NCBI RefSeq assembly: GCF_020382885.2
Contig: NC_058506.1
Coordinates: 9,030,318-9,094,317 of the forward strand
Source: Scatophagus argus
Lineage: Eukaryota > Chordata > Actinopteri > Scatophagidae
Length of the DNA stretch: 64,000 bases
Direction: 5' to 3'
Below the pieces are notes generated by a model. The model had not been told where the DNA came from and did not search any database. It saw nothing but the letters and a program-made list of their open reading frames with translations. Position numbers and translations under genes: made by a program. Shown piece by piece: positions 48,695 to 59,723 of this stretch (within the stretch, counting starts at the first letter, position 1; each line of letters begins with the position of its first letter).

Positions 48695-50659
48695 TGTTGG
48701 GATCTCTGGCCATGCGCTCTGGAGAACAATAGAGCGGCCTACATGTAACCCATAAAGCCTGAGTTAGAGTGACCAACTGTTAGAGACCCCACTCATGATG
48801 TGCAACTAGTCATAAATTCCTGAGTTTAAACTCAGAACCGGCACGGACATTGGCTGCGTGCCAGCCATCTCCACGGGGGTCCGAGGTGACGTCACTCAGG
48901 TAATAAAAGGTCACTGCGACCATCAGCATGCGCTTTTTCCCCGTGCGTGCTGTGACAGTGAGAGCTTCTCCAGGCTCTCCAAGTGTCCAAACCGCCAAAA
49001 GGGAGCAACAATCAAACGTTTTGATTAACATCATTTTAGATCCCGGGTCACAGTTCTGCAACTCGCAGGCCGAGAAACAGACTGCTGTAATTTTCGGTAA
49101 CTTCTCCTTTTTTTCTTCATCCGACGTGGATCGCTGAACAATCAGCTGATCGCACGTTAACGAGCCGCGCGCCGACTTTGTTAAGGACGAAACAAAGTTT
49201 GTTAACTTTTTCATCGGTGATTTTCTCCGCTGCCGCCGAGAGATCAACACTCCGCATCATCAGAATAACGGACCGCGAGCATCCTGCCGAGGACGACGCT
49301 GCGAACGTTTAAGCGGATCATTATTTCAAACTCCGAATGATCGGAGCAACGCAACGTAAGAGGCTTATGTCTGGGCAGAGATAGTGTAACGTAGGGTTGT
49401 TTACACATGATTTCTGTAACTTTTAAGTGCTGCATTCATTGATTTTGTTTTCCGGTCGGTCATTTCCGCCGTTTCAGCGAGACCGCGCGTCACCAGTTAA
49501 AGGACCAATAGCTGAGCAGATAAGCTCCGGTTTACTGACTCCGCTATTGTGTGGTGACACGCGAGTTTCTAAAGAATTAGAGTGGATTATTTTATTGGGT
49601 TGTGTTTTCTTGTATTTTCATTTCTATCTTTCCTCACACTCTTCTTTCTGAACGGTGAGGCGAAAGTCCGAGCACGCGATCACGAACCGTAACCAAGGGG
49701 TACGTGGCGCTCAAAGGCTTCCGCCCATCGTTCCCTTCTGTGACCACATAAGCAACATCACGTTGGTTATCACCATCTTGGCTCTGAATAATACGGCCGG
49801 CGTATTCTTCGGTAGTCATTTGAAGTTTTGCTGAGTCATCACATGCGTGTGACTAGTTTTGTTTGCTGAGTCATCCTTTATGTGGTTGTTCATCCTGGTG
49901 TGCTGACCACTCCTCATGTAGTCCTCCACCATTTTGGTTGTAGTTTCCCCACTCGCCATTCTGGTTGTAGCTCCTCCCCTCATGTGGCCATCCGCCATCT
50001 TAATTGTAGTCAGCCACTAGCTTGTTGTTAGCTGCTATCTTGTTAGCTGCTATCTTGCTAACCGCCATTTTGTTTGTTTTTAGCCTGTAGCTTGTTAGCC
50101 ACCCTCTGGCTAGCTTGCTAACCGCCATTTTGTTTGTTTTTAGCCACTAGCTTGTTAGCCGCTACCTGGCTAGCTTGTTAGCCTCCATACTTTTGTTGTC
50201 ATCTGTCTCTCTCACACACACCCACACACACACACACACACACACACTCCTGTATATAGATATACTCTTGTTGCTGTACCTGTGTTATCTTTAGTTAATA
50301 GTTAATGTGTGTTGATAAAACTTAGATTATAATAGTGTTTATTACAAAGTGATACTTATCTATGGATGGTTGTTGCTGTTTAATAAATCCTGTTATAGTT
50401 TAACCTGTCGTTGTCTGTGGTTATTGTGTATGTACTTGTAATACCAGCTGAATTCATGACAGCCAGTGCTCGGAATCATCCTTCACAATTTTAAGAGACT
50501 GTTTTCCCATTAATTAATTTGGCTATTGGTCCCTGGTGACAGGGTGGTGCCCCGATATTTATGTGTATTAAGCATGCACTGATTTTACTTTAATGATTAT
50601 TTCCCATAATCATTGACTCTTTGCCAATAACCAAATTGCTCCTACTGAGTCGCACAACA
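48695..50659 (+). repeat. 5' LTR (1965 bp)
   Basis: Begins TGTTGGGATC, ends CGCACAACA. It carries a CRE palindrome and TATA-like AATAAAAGG near 48887-48908, a GC-richer stretch to about 49330, two 60-bp-spaced copies of a CTTGCTAACCGCCATTTTG block (50054, 50114), a (CA)n run at 50215-50247 and AATAAA-type signals near 50383. It differs from the 3' LTR by one extra GTTAGCTGCTATCTT unit near 50033. Confidence 0.95.
48887..48908 (+). promoter_or_regulatory. LTR core promoter candidate: CRE palindrome plus TATA-like box
   Basis: TGACGTCA at 48887-48894 is a perfect cAMP-response-element palindrome. TAATAAAAGG follows a few bases later. The same arrangement is at 54706-54727 in the 3' LTR. The start of transcription would be expected about 25-30 bp downstream. 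Inference from motif spacing only. Confidence 0.5.
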
Positions 50660-50822
50660 TCATTGGTGCCCCGTGTGAGGCTGTCTTATTCTAGCTGTGT
50701 TACAGTATAAACACAATAACAAAAAAGGCAAAACCAAACTTTTCCATGGGTCCACCAACATAATTGGGGTCCCAGGTGAGTTTGTCTAATTCCAGCTGTG
50801 TTACAGTGTCACCACAGTAACC
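50656..50822 (+). repeat. Tandem duplication of the PBS/leader segment (100-bp offset)
   Basis: 50656-50720 and 50756-50822 align: CAACATCATTGG with CAACATAATTGG, then GTCTTATTCTAGCTGTGTT with GTCTAATTCCAGCTGTGTT, and TTACAGT with TTACAGT. The second copy has a mutated primer binding site. Confidence 0.8.
50664..50680 (+). other. Primer binding site, elongator tRNA-Met
   Basis: The 17 bases TGGTGCCCCGTGTGAGG, starting 4 nt after the LTR end, are the complement of CCTCACACGGGGCA plus CCA, the 3' end of vertebrate elongator tRNA-Met. This is where minus-strand DNA synthesis would be primed. Confidence 0.85.
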
Positions 50823-51290
50823 TGCTGCTGACGGTTTAGAGAATTTCTTCTCTTTTGTGTTGTTTTATTATTCTCCTTGTTCTCCTCTTTTCTCAGAATT
50901 AGAGTGAAGAAGCCGTCCCCTGCATTTTTTTTTAATTGTTAACTATTAATTACGGGTACTAAGAGTATTGGTTGTGTTGTGTTGTGATTGCACTAAGAGG
51001 TGCCATAGATTGGACAGTGGATTACCTAGGTTAAGTGGCAGAACACAGGCCGTGTTCTCTTGCTTTCCTGGTTCTGTGAGTCCTGTTTTGACGTGCACTA
51101 ACTCCTTTAGCATAAGGTATAGTGCTCCTGTGTAACTTCAGTTACAACTACTTAGCAGCCAGAGTTAGCCCAGCACATTGTTGATTTTTGTAGGTTTGTA
51201 AGCCACAGGTTGAAGCCCACCTGTGCAACTTAAACTTGCTCAGTGTAGCAGTTTTTGATTTTTGTTTTGTCTGTTCAGTGGAAAGACAAA

Positions 51291-53249
51291 ATGAGCAGTA
51301 GGGATTCCCACACCCCAGGAGCTAGAGGCTCCCAAGAGGCAGATGACCTGGACATGCAGGCCACAGTCACTGGCCTCGTGAAATTGGCAGTTAATGGCAT
51401 GAGTGACCTGAACAGCTACAATGCTAGCACCTGTGACAAGAAAATACAGGAAGTGGTCACTTGTCACCTGTCCCTCATTTCTCAGATGCTCAGTCAGGTA
51501 ACAATGCTTTATCACCGTAAAGCCCAGATACAAGCTGCAGAGTATATGGAGCAGATTACAGTGTTGCAGACCGGCTATCATGCTGAGCAACACAAAAACT
51601 TGATCCTACAGCAAGAGGTTAAGGACCTTAGGGATCAGCTGAGTGAAGTTAAGGAGGAAAATGAGACCATCCAGCAGGATTGTCCTTATTTAAATTTGCA
51701 GCTCCAAAAGACGGAGGATCAGGTGAAAGCAGCCTTGATCCCTGATCCGTCTGATATTGGTTCTGACCCAGATGCAGCCCCTGTCCCAGAAGAGATGGTG
51801 AAAACGCGAACGGCGGATACCATGGAGGACAAGCTGCGGGCTGAACGACAGGCATCCCGCGCACGGATAGCCACCATATGTCAGGAGCTTGAGGGTGCTC
51901 GACAGACAGTTCGAGCCACACCCACTGATCTGAGGACAGTTAGTGGAGAGGTAGCAGCCCCTACTGAGATGCCCGACATGATCATTCTTGACCAGTACAC
52001 TCCTCCACTGGTCCACCATAGGCATGGGAATGCCTCATGCACAAGAAGTGCAACTTCATCAGCTCTCCAGCGCTCCATACCTGACTTTGCCAAAGGAAGA
52101 ACCTCCCTGGAGAAAGGTGGACATCAGCCATACTCCTTGAGAGACGACAGGGACTTTGGCCCCACACCGGCCGACATGCCATATCTAGGGCGCCGCTCAC
52201 GCCCTCACTTTGACCAAACCCCTTCTCTGCAACGAAGGAGTAGTCATGGTCTTTCCCACCAGGACTCGAGGAATCCAGAATCCTCAGATGACTCTGACGA
52301 TGCCAGCACCTACTATCAACAGGGTCTGCGCATACGTCAGCTTGAATCTCTTGCAAGAGACATAGAGAGCTTTGACCCCAGGAACCAGGAGTCATCCATC
52401 GATGACTACTTGAGGGAGGTAGATCGCTGTCTCCTTGATCTTCCCCATGCGTCTGCCCGGGAGAAACTTCGCTTGATCTGGAAAACCACCTCCAGGAGCG
52501 TCCGTGTCTTCATGGAGACTCTCCCACCAAGAACCAGAGACCATTACTCAGCGCTCTGCCAAGCCCTGCGGGAAGAATACTCCCACTATACAGACCATGC
52601 TTCCGCCACTCTTGATGCTTTTGCTGTCACGCAGAAGAAACTTGAGCCTCCCTGGGAGTATTACAGGCGTCTCAGAGCAGCATATTTCCAAGGGCGTAAT
52701 GCGCCTGGATTAGAGGAAGAACATGCATTCAAATCTCTGTTCCTCCATAACCTGCACGAGAGCGTACGCTACGACGTGACCATGCACTGCCGCACTAACA
52801 ACCTCAATATGCAGGAGATGAGGCGATACGCGCAGCTGGCATGGGAAACACGAGTACGCCCAAGTAGGACAGCTGACAGCAGTGCCAGGGTACTGGAGAT
52901 CCAGCCGTCCGCCACTGCAGAGGTGGCACTGGAAGGCAGCAAGATGCCTCGTGCCCAGATGCAAACGGGACCAGGTCCCCCGGCATACCAATCACTCCGC
53001 CCACAGGGTGGACACCCCAGTCAGAGGACCAACAGTCCTAACTGGTCACGAAACCTGAGCCCACCGGCAAAAGACACTCCCCAGCCAGACAGAAAGGGCA
53101 GGTTTAAATCCAACTCCAAACAGGGTAGGAGGTATGGTGGCAAAGCCCCACTTCCATTTAAAGGGGAAGACTTCCAAGAGGAAAGCTTAAAGGAGCTTAT
53201 AAGGAAGTGTGTGGCTGAGACGTTCAGATCGACCACTCAGGCCGCCTAG
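51291..53249 (+). CDS. gag: gag-like structural protein of the LTR retrotransposon
   Basis: 652 codons from ATG in context GACAAAATGA; the frame opens slightly earlier without an ATG. Retrotransposon Gag proteins assemble into particles that package element RNA. N-terminal helical region, then a coiled-coil-like heptad stretch (about 105-130, LQQEVKDLRDQLSEVKEENE), a long charged linker, and a capsid-like helical domain (about 345-523; ESFDPRNQ, YLREVDRCLL, WETRVRP) of the type seen in Ty3/Gypsy Gags. The C-terminus is basic (DRKGRFKSNSKQGRRYGGK) and may bind RNA, but no CCHC zinc knuckle is seen. The frame is intact with no internal stop and is followed directly by a TAG with no pol frame. 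Exact lineage is not certain without a search. Confidence 0.82.
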   Translation: MSSRDSHTPGARGSQEADDLDMQATVTGLVKLAVNGMSDLNSYNASTCDKKIQEVVTCHLSLISQMLSQVTMLYHRKAQIQAAEYMEQITVLQTGYHAEQHKNLILQQEVKDLRDQLSEVKEENETIQQDCPYLNLQLQKTEDQVKAALIPDPSDIGSDPDAAPVPEEMVKTRTADTMEDKLRAERQASRARIATICQELEGARQTVRATPTDLRTVSGEVAAPTEMPDMIILDQYTPPLVHHRHGNASCTRSATSSALQRSIPDFAKGRTSLEKGGHQPYSLRDDRDFGPTPADMPYLGRRSRPHFDQTPSLQRRSSHGLSHQDSRNPESSDDSDDASTYYQQGLRIRQLESLARDIESFDPRNQESSIDDYLREVDRCLLDLPHASAREKLRLIWKTTSRSVRVFMETLPPRTRDHYSALCQALREEYSHYTDHASATLDAFAVTQKKLEPPWEYYRRLRAAYFQGRNAPGLEEEHAFKSLFLHNLHESVRYDVTMHCRTNNLNMQEMRRYAQLAWETRVRPSRTADSSARVLEIQPSATAEVALEGSKMPRAQMQTGPGPPAYQSLRPQGGHPSQRTNSPNWSRNLSPPAKDTPQPDRKGRFKSNSKQGRRYGGKAPLPFKGEDFQEESLKELIRKCVAETFRSTTQAA

Positions 53250-54503
53250 TCACCCAAACATACTCCTAACACCAGAAACCCTGTTCCTTTAACTGCTTTT
53301 GTTTTTCCTTACATATATATATATTTCCCCTTTTGATTTTCTTATAGCATCACCAGCTGTTTAGGATAGATTAACCCGACCAGCCACGGGGAGGGGGGGG
53401 TTGATGCTAACGCACACCCTGACTCACCTGTGGTGGTCACCATGGTTACCAAAACCACTCTCCAGACACTTCAGCAGGTTGCATATTGGACATCCATGAA
53501 CAACAACACCAGAGGTTAAATTCAAGGATGCCTTACCTGCTGTCATTTTTAATTAACCATCCTCTGAATCGAGCACAAATTCAGGGAAAGGGGGGTCACC
53601 CTTTTATGTTCTAATCTTCAAGTCAGTTAGATTGAACCAGTCCCTAAATTTACTGAAGGTAATAAATCCCTCCTTATCATTATCATAGACCTCTAGAAAT
53701 TAGAGCTAGGCTCTGTTGTAACCATAACTATCATAGACTGGCAGAATGAGCAACTGAAGTCTGTTTTGAATGTTGGTTTTGGCAAGACACTACACGTATG
53801 TCATTTATATTGGTGTATCATGAGGGAGACTCCTCATTGTATTTTGAACCTTAAACACATGTACCTGAACCAGGAATATCCACTGGGTCTGCCCCAGCAG
53901 CCATTTGTTAGAGATGTGAATGATCTCTGTGGTTTGAGAGTTGACTCACCCTAGCAAAATGCCAGGATACCATGTCTGCAAGAACAGAGGAAAGTGAGAT
54001 CCCCGCAGAGTGAATTGGCCACCTATGGTTGGTGAATACAGTCACCACAAAGCTCATTAGCCTACGACCGGCATGATACAGCCACTAAGCTGCTGGCTAC
54101 ATTAGAATACATAGCCAATTCACTGATACTCCTCCTCTTCTTTCTCCTCTCTTTCTTTCCTTGGGTACCTACATTGAGCTATGCTCTGTTAAAATTGTGT
54201 TAAATGTGTTGTTGAAATGCCAATTAATCATTGTGGAGTTAGTTAGCTCATTATTCATATCTGCCCAGACTGTGCCTCAACTCTGTCCAGACATTAAAGC
54301 CTCAATGAACTCTGAATTAAAGCCTCAATGAACTCTGAGCTAAAGCCTCAATGAACTGTGAACTTTGAACTGTTGATCACTGTGTCTGCTCATCAGCCAA
54401 CAGGAAGGAAGCCAGAAGGATGACCACCTTCAGCGCACATGGACCATTCGACCTTAGAGAATGTTGCTCTAAAGACCGTGGCCCCTACCCCATTCTTCAG
54501 ACC
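53250..54503. other. Non-coding internal region of the LTR retrotransposon
   Basis: 1.25 kb without pol domains. It includes a G-rich run at about 53387-53400 (possible internal polypurine tract) and three repeats of TTAAAGCCTCAATGAACTCTG-like units at about 54295-54360. Confidence 0.75.
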
Positions 54504-54513
54504 AAAGGGGGGA
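54504..54513 (+). other. Polypurine tract
   Basis: AAAGGGGGGA directly precedes the TG of the 3' LTR, the expected primer site for plus-strand DNA synthesis. Confidence 0.9.
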
Positions 54514-56463
54514 TGTTGGGATCTCTGGCCATGCGCTCTGGAGAACAATAGAGCGGCCTACATGTAACCCATAAAGCCTGAGTTAGAGTGACCAACTGTT
54601 AGAGACCCCACTCATGATGTGCAACTAGTCATAAATTCCTGAGTTTAAACTCAGAACCGGCACGGACATTGGCTGCGTGCCAGCCATCTCCACGGGGGTC
54701 CGAGGTGACGTCACTCAGGTAATAAAAGGTCACTGCGACCATCAGCATGCGCTTTTTCCCCGTGCGTGCTGTGACAGTGAGAGCTTCTCCAGGCTCTCCA
54801 AGTGTCCAAACCGCCAAAAGGGAGCAACAATCAAACGTTTTGATTAACATCATTTTAGATCCCGGGTCACAGTTCTGCAACTCGCAGGCCGAGAAACAGA
54901 CTGCTGTAATTTTCGGTAACTTCTCCTTTTTTTCTTCATCCGACGTGGATCGCTGAACAATCAGCTGATCGCACGTTAACGAGCCGCGCGCCGACTTTGT
55001 TAAGGACGAAACAAAGTTTGTTAACTTTTTCATCGGTGATTTTCTCCGCTGCCGCCGAGAGATCAACACTCCGCATCATCAGAATAACGGACCGCGAGCA
55101 TCCTGCCGAGGACGACGCTGCGAACGTTTAAGCGGATCATTATTTCAAACTCCGAATGATCGGAGCAACGCAACGTAAGAGGCTTATGTCTGGGCAGAGA
55201 TAGTGTAACGTAGGGTTGTTTACACATGATTTCTGTAACTTTTAAGTGCTGCATTCATTGATTTTGTTTTCCGGTCGGTCATTTCCGCCGTTTCAGCGAG
55301 ACCGCGCGTCACCAGTTAAAGGACCAATAGCTGAGCAGATAAGCTCCGGTTTACTGACTCCGCTATTGTGTGGTGACACGCGAGTTTCTAAAGAATTAGA
55401 GTGGATTATTTTATTGGGTTGTGTTTTCTTGTATTTTCATTTCTATCTTTCCTCACACTCTTCTTTCTGAACGGTGAGGCGAAAGTCCGAGCACGCGATC
55501 ACGAACCGTAACCAAGGGGTACGTGGCGCTCAAAGGCTTCCGCCCATCGTTCCCTTCTGTGACCACATAAGCAACATCACGTTGGTTATCACCATCTTGG
55601 CTCTGAATAATACGGCCGGCGTATTCTTCGGTAGTCATTTGAAGTTTTGCTGAGTCATCACATGCGTGTGACTAGTTTTGTTTGCTGAGTCATCCTTTAT
55701 GTGGTTGTTCATCCTGGTGTGCTGACCACTCCTCATGTAGTCCTCCACCATTTTGGTTGTAGTTTCCCCACTCGCCATTCTGGTTGTAGCTCCTCCCCTC
55801 ATGTGGCCATCCGCCATCTTAATTGTAGTCAGCCACTAGCTTGTTGTTAGCTGCTATCTTGCTAACCGCCATTTTGTTTGTTTTTAGCCTGTAGCTTGTT
55901 AGCCACCCTCTGGCTAGCTTGCTAACCGCCATTTTGTTTGTTTTTAGCCACTAGCTTGTTAGCCGCTACCTGGCTAGCTTGTTAGCCTCCATACTTTTGT
56001 TGTCATCTGTCTCTCTCACACACACCCACACACACACACACACACACACACTCCTGTATATAGATATACTCTTGTTGCTGTACCTGTGTTATCTTTAGTT
56101 AATAGTTAATGTGTGTTGATAAAACTTAGATTATAATAGTGTTTATTACAAAGTGATACTTATCTATGGATGGTTGTTGCTGTTTAATAAATCCTGTTAT
56201 AGTTTAACCTGTCGTTGTCTGTGGTTATTGTGTATGTACTTGTAATACCAGCTGAATTCATGACAGCCAGTGCTCGGAATCATCCTTCACAATTTTAAGA
56301 GACTGTTTTCCCATTAATTAATTTGGCTATTGGTCCCTGGTGACAGGGTGGTGCCCCGATATTTATGTGTATTAAGCATGCACTGATTTTACTTTAATGA
56401 TTATTTCCCATAATCATTGACTCTTTGCCAATAACCAAATTGCTCCTACTGAGTCGCACAACA
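54514..56463 (+). repeat. 3' LTR (1950 bp)
   Basis: Same ends and internal landmarks as the 5' LTR at a constant offset of 5819, except one missing 15-bp unit near 55850. Confidence 0.95.
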
Positions 56464-56882
56464 TCGCTAATAATCAGCATTATCAGACAGATCATCCCCC
56501 TTTGTCTTGCCATGGTCAGCTCCAGTTTGTTTCCCTATTTTGAAGTATCTCAGCATTGTTATTTAACAGTTGTAAAGTTGTCACATCACTCAGAGACACT
56601 TGATTTCACCCAACACACAGGAGAGTAAACAGAATCAAAATGGGGAGGCTGCATCTCATCCACATTATGACCACCACATTTCACAATACTGGGGTCTTCC
56701 ATTGCACTTTAAGTATTCTCAGTGCTTGCTGGTTCGCACAAACAGCTTTTGAACAGGGGCTTGACACTTTGTGGTGTCCTGTCTTTGGTCTGTGATCATA
56801 CAGTGACTGCAGTTCTGTTTGAAAGGTTGATATTGAATGACAATTGCTGAATTGACAAAAGCTGCTGGCACTGTTAAAGATG

Positions 56883-57654
56883 TGACACCCCGAGTACACA
56901 GAGCAAAAGACATTTTACTCTTAATATTATATGTCAGATCCAAATTATATGAATGTTTGATCTGGAATATGACTGCATTTCCTGTGTCCTATTTTTTACT
57001 GCCTTAACCTGATAGGCCTCCATTAAGCAGAGTAAAATCCTAAGTGATTACTCCTTCTGGAAAATGTCTCTTTTTATCAACAAATCAATTTTTAATTGAT
57101 GTTATCAACTATCCATATTGACAATAACCTGATTTTTACACTAGTTTCATCATAGTTGTATACCAAGATCATTATTCTGTTTACAGGTCAAAAAGGTCTC
57201 ACTCTCATTATAAAGCAGTTCCTAATTACTTCCAAAGGGATGATAAATGCTGACCGCTAATGAGCATGTTTATCCATTTAGCTGCTTCCCAGTTTCCTTC
57301 ACTAATTTACCAAACAGTAGCCTGATAAAGAATTCTATTTAGTGACAGGCATGTTTAAAAGTGTCACAACAATGTGTTGATTTAAACTGAACACAACATG
57401 ATAGATAGAACTTATTTAGGCATAGTAGTACAACTAGTCCACAGTTTTACTTCAGGTAATGTTCCCTAGCTCTTTGTTCACTCCCCTTCGGCTAAATAAC
57501 TCAATAGAAAATCACAAGAGGCAAAGCTTTTACTGAACTTTGTGCTTTCGATGAAACTATTGTATGTTTAAGTGATATTCTTCTCAACTTAGACACAATC
57601 TTGCAACAGCAACTTGAAAACTCTTTTTATATGCTTTATAACTCTTTCTTTAAT
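56883..57654. other. Spacer right of the segmental duplication
   Basis: No gene or recognised repeat. Confidence 0.5.
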
Positions 57655-58016
57655 TTCATACCAAGACATTTTGGACAATGCTATGCTGCCAATTTTGTTT
57701 CAATATTTGAGGAAGGCACTTTTCTATTTCAGCATGACTGTGTCCCAGTGCACAAAGCAACGTCCATAAAGGCAACCTGTTTGGTTCTCACAGAGTCCTG
57801 ACCTCAACCCCATCCAACACCTTTGTGATGAACTTAAATGGAGATAGTTAACCAGGCCTTTTCATTCAACATCAGTGTCTGACCTCGGAAATGTTCTACT
57901 GCATAAATGGGCAAAAATTTCCACAGAAATGCTCAAAAATCTTGCGGAAAACCTTTCCAGAAGAGTGGAAGGCATTATAGCTGCAAAGCTACCTATGTAT
58001 TTAGAATGAGATGCGA
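57655..58016 (+). pseudogene. Tc1-type transposase remnant
   Basis: The nucleotide sequence follows the C-terminal half of a fish Tc1 transposase: CAGCATGACTGTGTCCCAGTGC (FQHD motif), CACAGAGTCCTGACCTCAACC (SPDLNP motif), TTAACCAGGCCTTTTCATTC, and ends near GTATTTAGAATGAGATG. Frameshifts and stops break it. The 5' half and terminal inverted repeats are not seen. Confidence 0.85.
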
Positions 58017-59723
58017 TTACGGTTATTCCTTCAAGCATTTTGACTGCAGTCATTATCCTGCTGCTCAGCATGTTCATGGTTGAACCTCCTAAATCTTGTA
58101 TTATCCATATGTGTCATATTTGATGTAGACAAAATAAATCTGAGTGAGTACTAGACTTTGCGAGTAATTTGACAGTCCTTTATTTTAATTTAGAGTACAT
58201 GCCTGTTGCTGCCTGTCTGTTGCATATCAGCTGGCACTCCACTGGTCTCTGAACGACATTTGGGATTTACAAAGTTCATTTTTTTGCTTTATTATTTTAT
58301 ATTATGAAGGTTACCAGTCAGGAAATGAACACGAGGTTCCCCTTCACTTTGTTTGTGTGATGTAAATGTCAAAAAAATAATTAAAAAAAGAGACTTGTTA
58401 ACAATCCTGGTAACTCACTAAACTTACTGGAACAAAAATGTTTAACTGCAGTTGTTTTCAGGCTTTGAATTTCAGATAATGGAAAATAGTCTTTATGATA
58501 AAAATATAAGATGGATCATGTAGTAGAGGTAAAATATTACTGAGGTACGACTACAGCATAAATGAAATTAAATATCACACCATGACTGTCAGACAGCAAC
58601 AGGACTACACTTAAAATGCATAGAAGTCATTAAACCATCTCATTCAACTTGGATGTTAAAGGTGATTTTAAATCACCTCCAGTAGTGAAAGATTGTTGAA
58701 CTATTGCTTGCTCAAATTACAACGCAGTTTTGATTCTTTATTCTTTATTTATTTGCACATGTTTATTTTAGATCATCATTTTTTCCCGTATTCCCTCACA
58801 TATATATATATATCAATCACATATATTCAGTATTTGTTAATATGTTGGCTTTGATGACAATAAAACAAGCACCCAATAAGAATACATTTTCTTTTATTTC
58901 ATGTACAGTGCAACAAAGTACAAGCTGATGTGAAGTGACTCATTAAATTGAGAGGACAGGTGATGTGTTAAGTTTGGCAGTCCTCACATGATTTTCATTT
59001 TCAACTTTCAGTCTCTACCAAAGGTCTAAGAATCTTTCAGCATTATAATTTTAAAGGTTACAGAGGTGAAAAGTGCAGCAAGTTTACACAAGAAAAACTA
59101 AGAGGGGATGGATACAAACTCATGAGGGCCTTGCTGACACTATATTTAAAGGCAATTGTCACATTTAGCAAAAGTCTTTTATCAATTATATCATCCTCCT
59201 CCCAAAAACATTTACTGCTGCAGTGTCATGAAGGCATTCACCTGATCAGAATCACTTTTTCACAAAGCATCCTAATTTCTGATATTTAAAGAGACATTTG
59301 CAATAATATGCAGTGACATATAAACCAAAATTAAAACTCAAAATATCACATACTGTACATCTTTCATATATTTTGCTACCAAGTTAACACAAAAGCAATT
59401 CATATCATCAAATTCAATGACAGTATATCATTTAAATTGCTTAAAATATACAATTTTGAACCACAGCTTTTAGTGCTGGTAAAAACAAACATATAAACAT
59501 TCAATGGCAGGACAAAAGGGCAGCAAAAGTTGCAGTAACCCAGATGGACTTGTGAGAGTAACTACTTCATATAAAACATTACTACTAAAATGTTATTTGA
59601 TCTCGATAACTTACAATACAATTTAAACACAGGAGAACTGTGAAAAATACAGTCTTCCCTTTAGCTCTGAAACACAATTATTACAAATGTCACTGAAATG
59701 TAAAATAGATTGTTAAGCTGCAA
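58017..59723. other. Spacer before odorant receptor C
   Basis: AT-rich with an (AT)n run at 58799-58812. No gene or named repeat recognised. Confidence 0.55.

Larger units (their letters stand above)
48691..56467 (+). mobile_element. Non-autonomous gag-only LTR retrotransposon (7.77 kb) with 4-bp target duplication
   Basis: The element spans 48695-56463. Its two long LTRs begin TGTTG and end CAACA (perfect 5-bp inverted ends). Target duplications are TTGC at 48691-48694 and TCGC at 56464-56467 (one mismatch); unit A keeps the empty site at about 44828-44840. A primer binding site follows the 5' LTR and a polypurine tract precedes the 3' LTR. The only long frame inside is a gag-like gene; no protease, RT, RNase H or integrase is present in the 1.26 kb after it. 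Replication would need enzymes supplied by another element. The LTRs differ by a single 15-bp repeat unit as far as I compared, so the insertion is recent and later than the segmental duplication. Confidence 0.93.
45252..56882. repeat. Tandem segmental duplication, unit B (with deletion and LTR insertion)
   Basis: It matches unit A from the left boundary to 46048, then jumps to the equivalent of 42192 (1961 bp missing), and continues to 48694. There an LTR retrotransposon interrupts it until 56463. The match resumes at TAATAATCAGCATT (56468) and ends at 56882. It also carries a 26-bp insertion near 46213 relative to A. Confidence 0.95.

Noticed and set aside
48810-49250. 146-codon minus-strand open frame in the 5' LTR (and its copy at 54629-55069)
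   Set aside because: Identical because the LTRs are identical. It is antisense to the presumed LTR transcript, has no recognisable domain, and lies in GC-richer sequence where chance open frames are common.
53766-53954. A possible envelope or pol remnant after gag in the LTR element
   Set aside because: A short frame without any catalytic or membrane motif that I can recognise.
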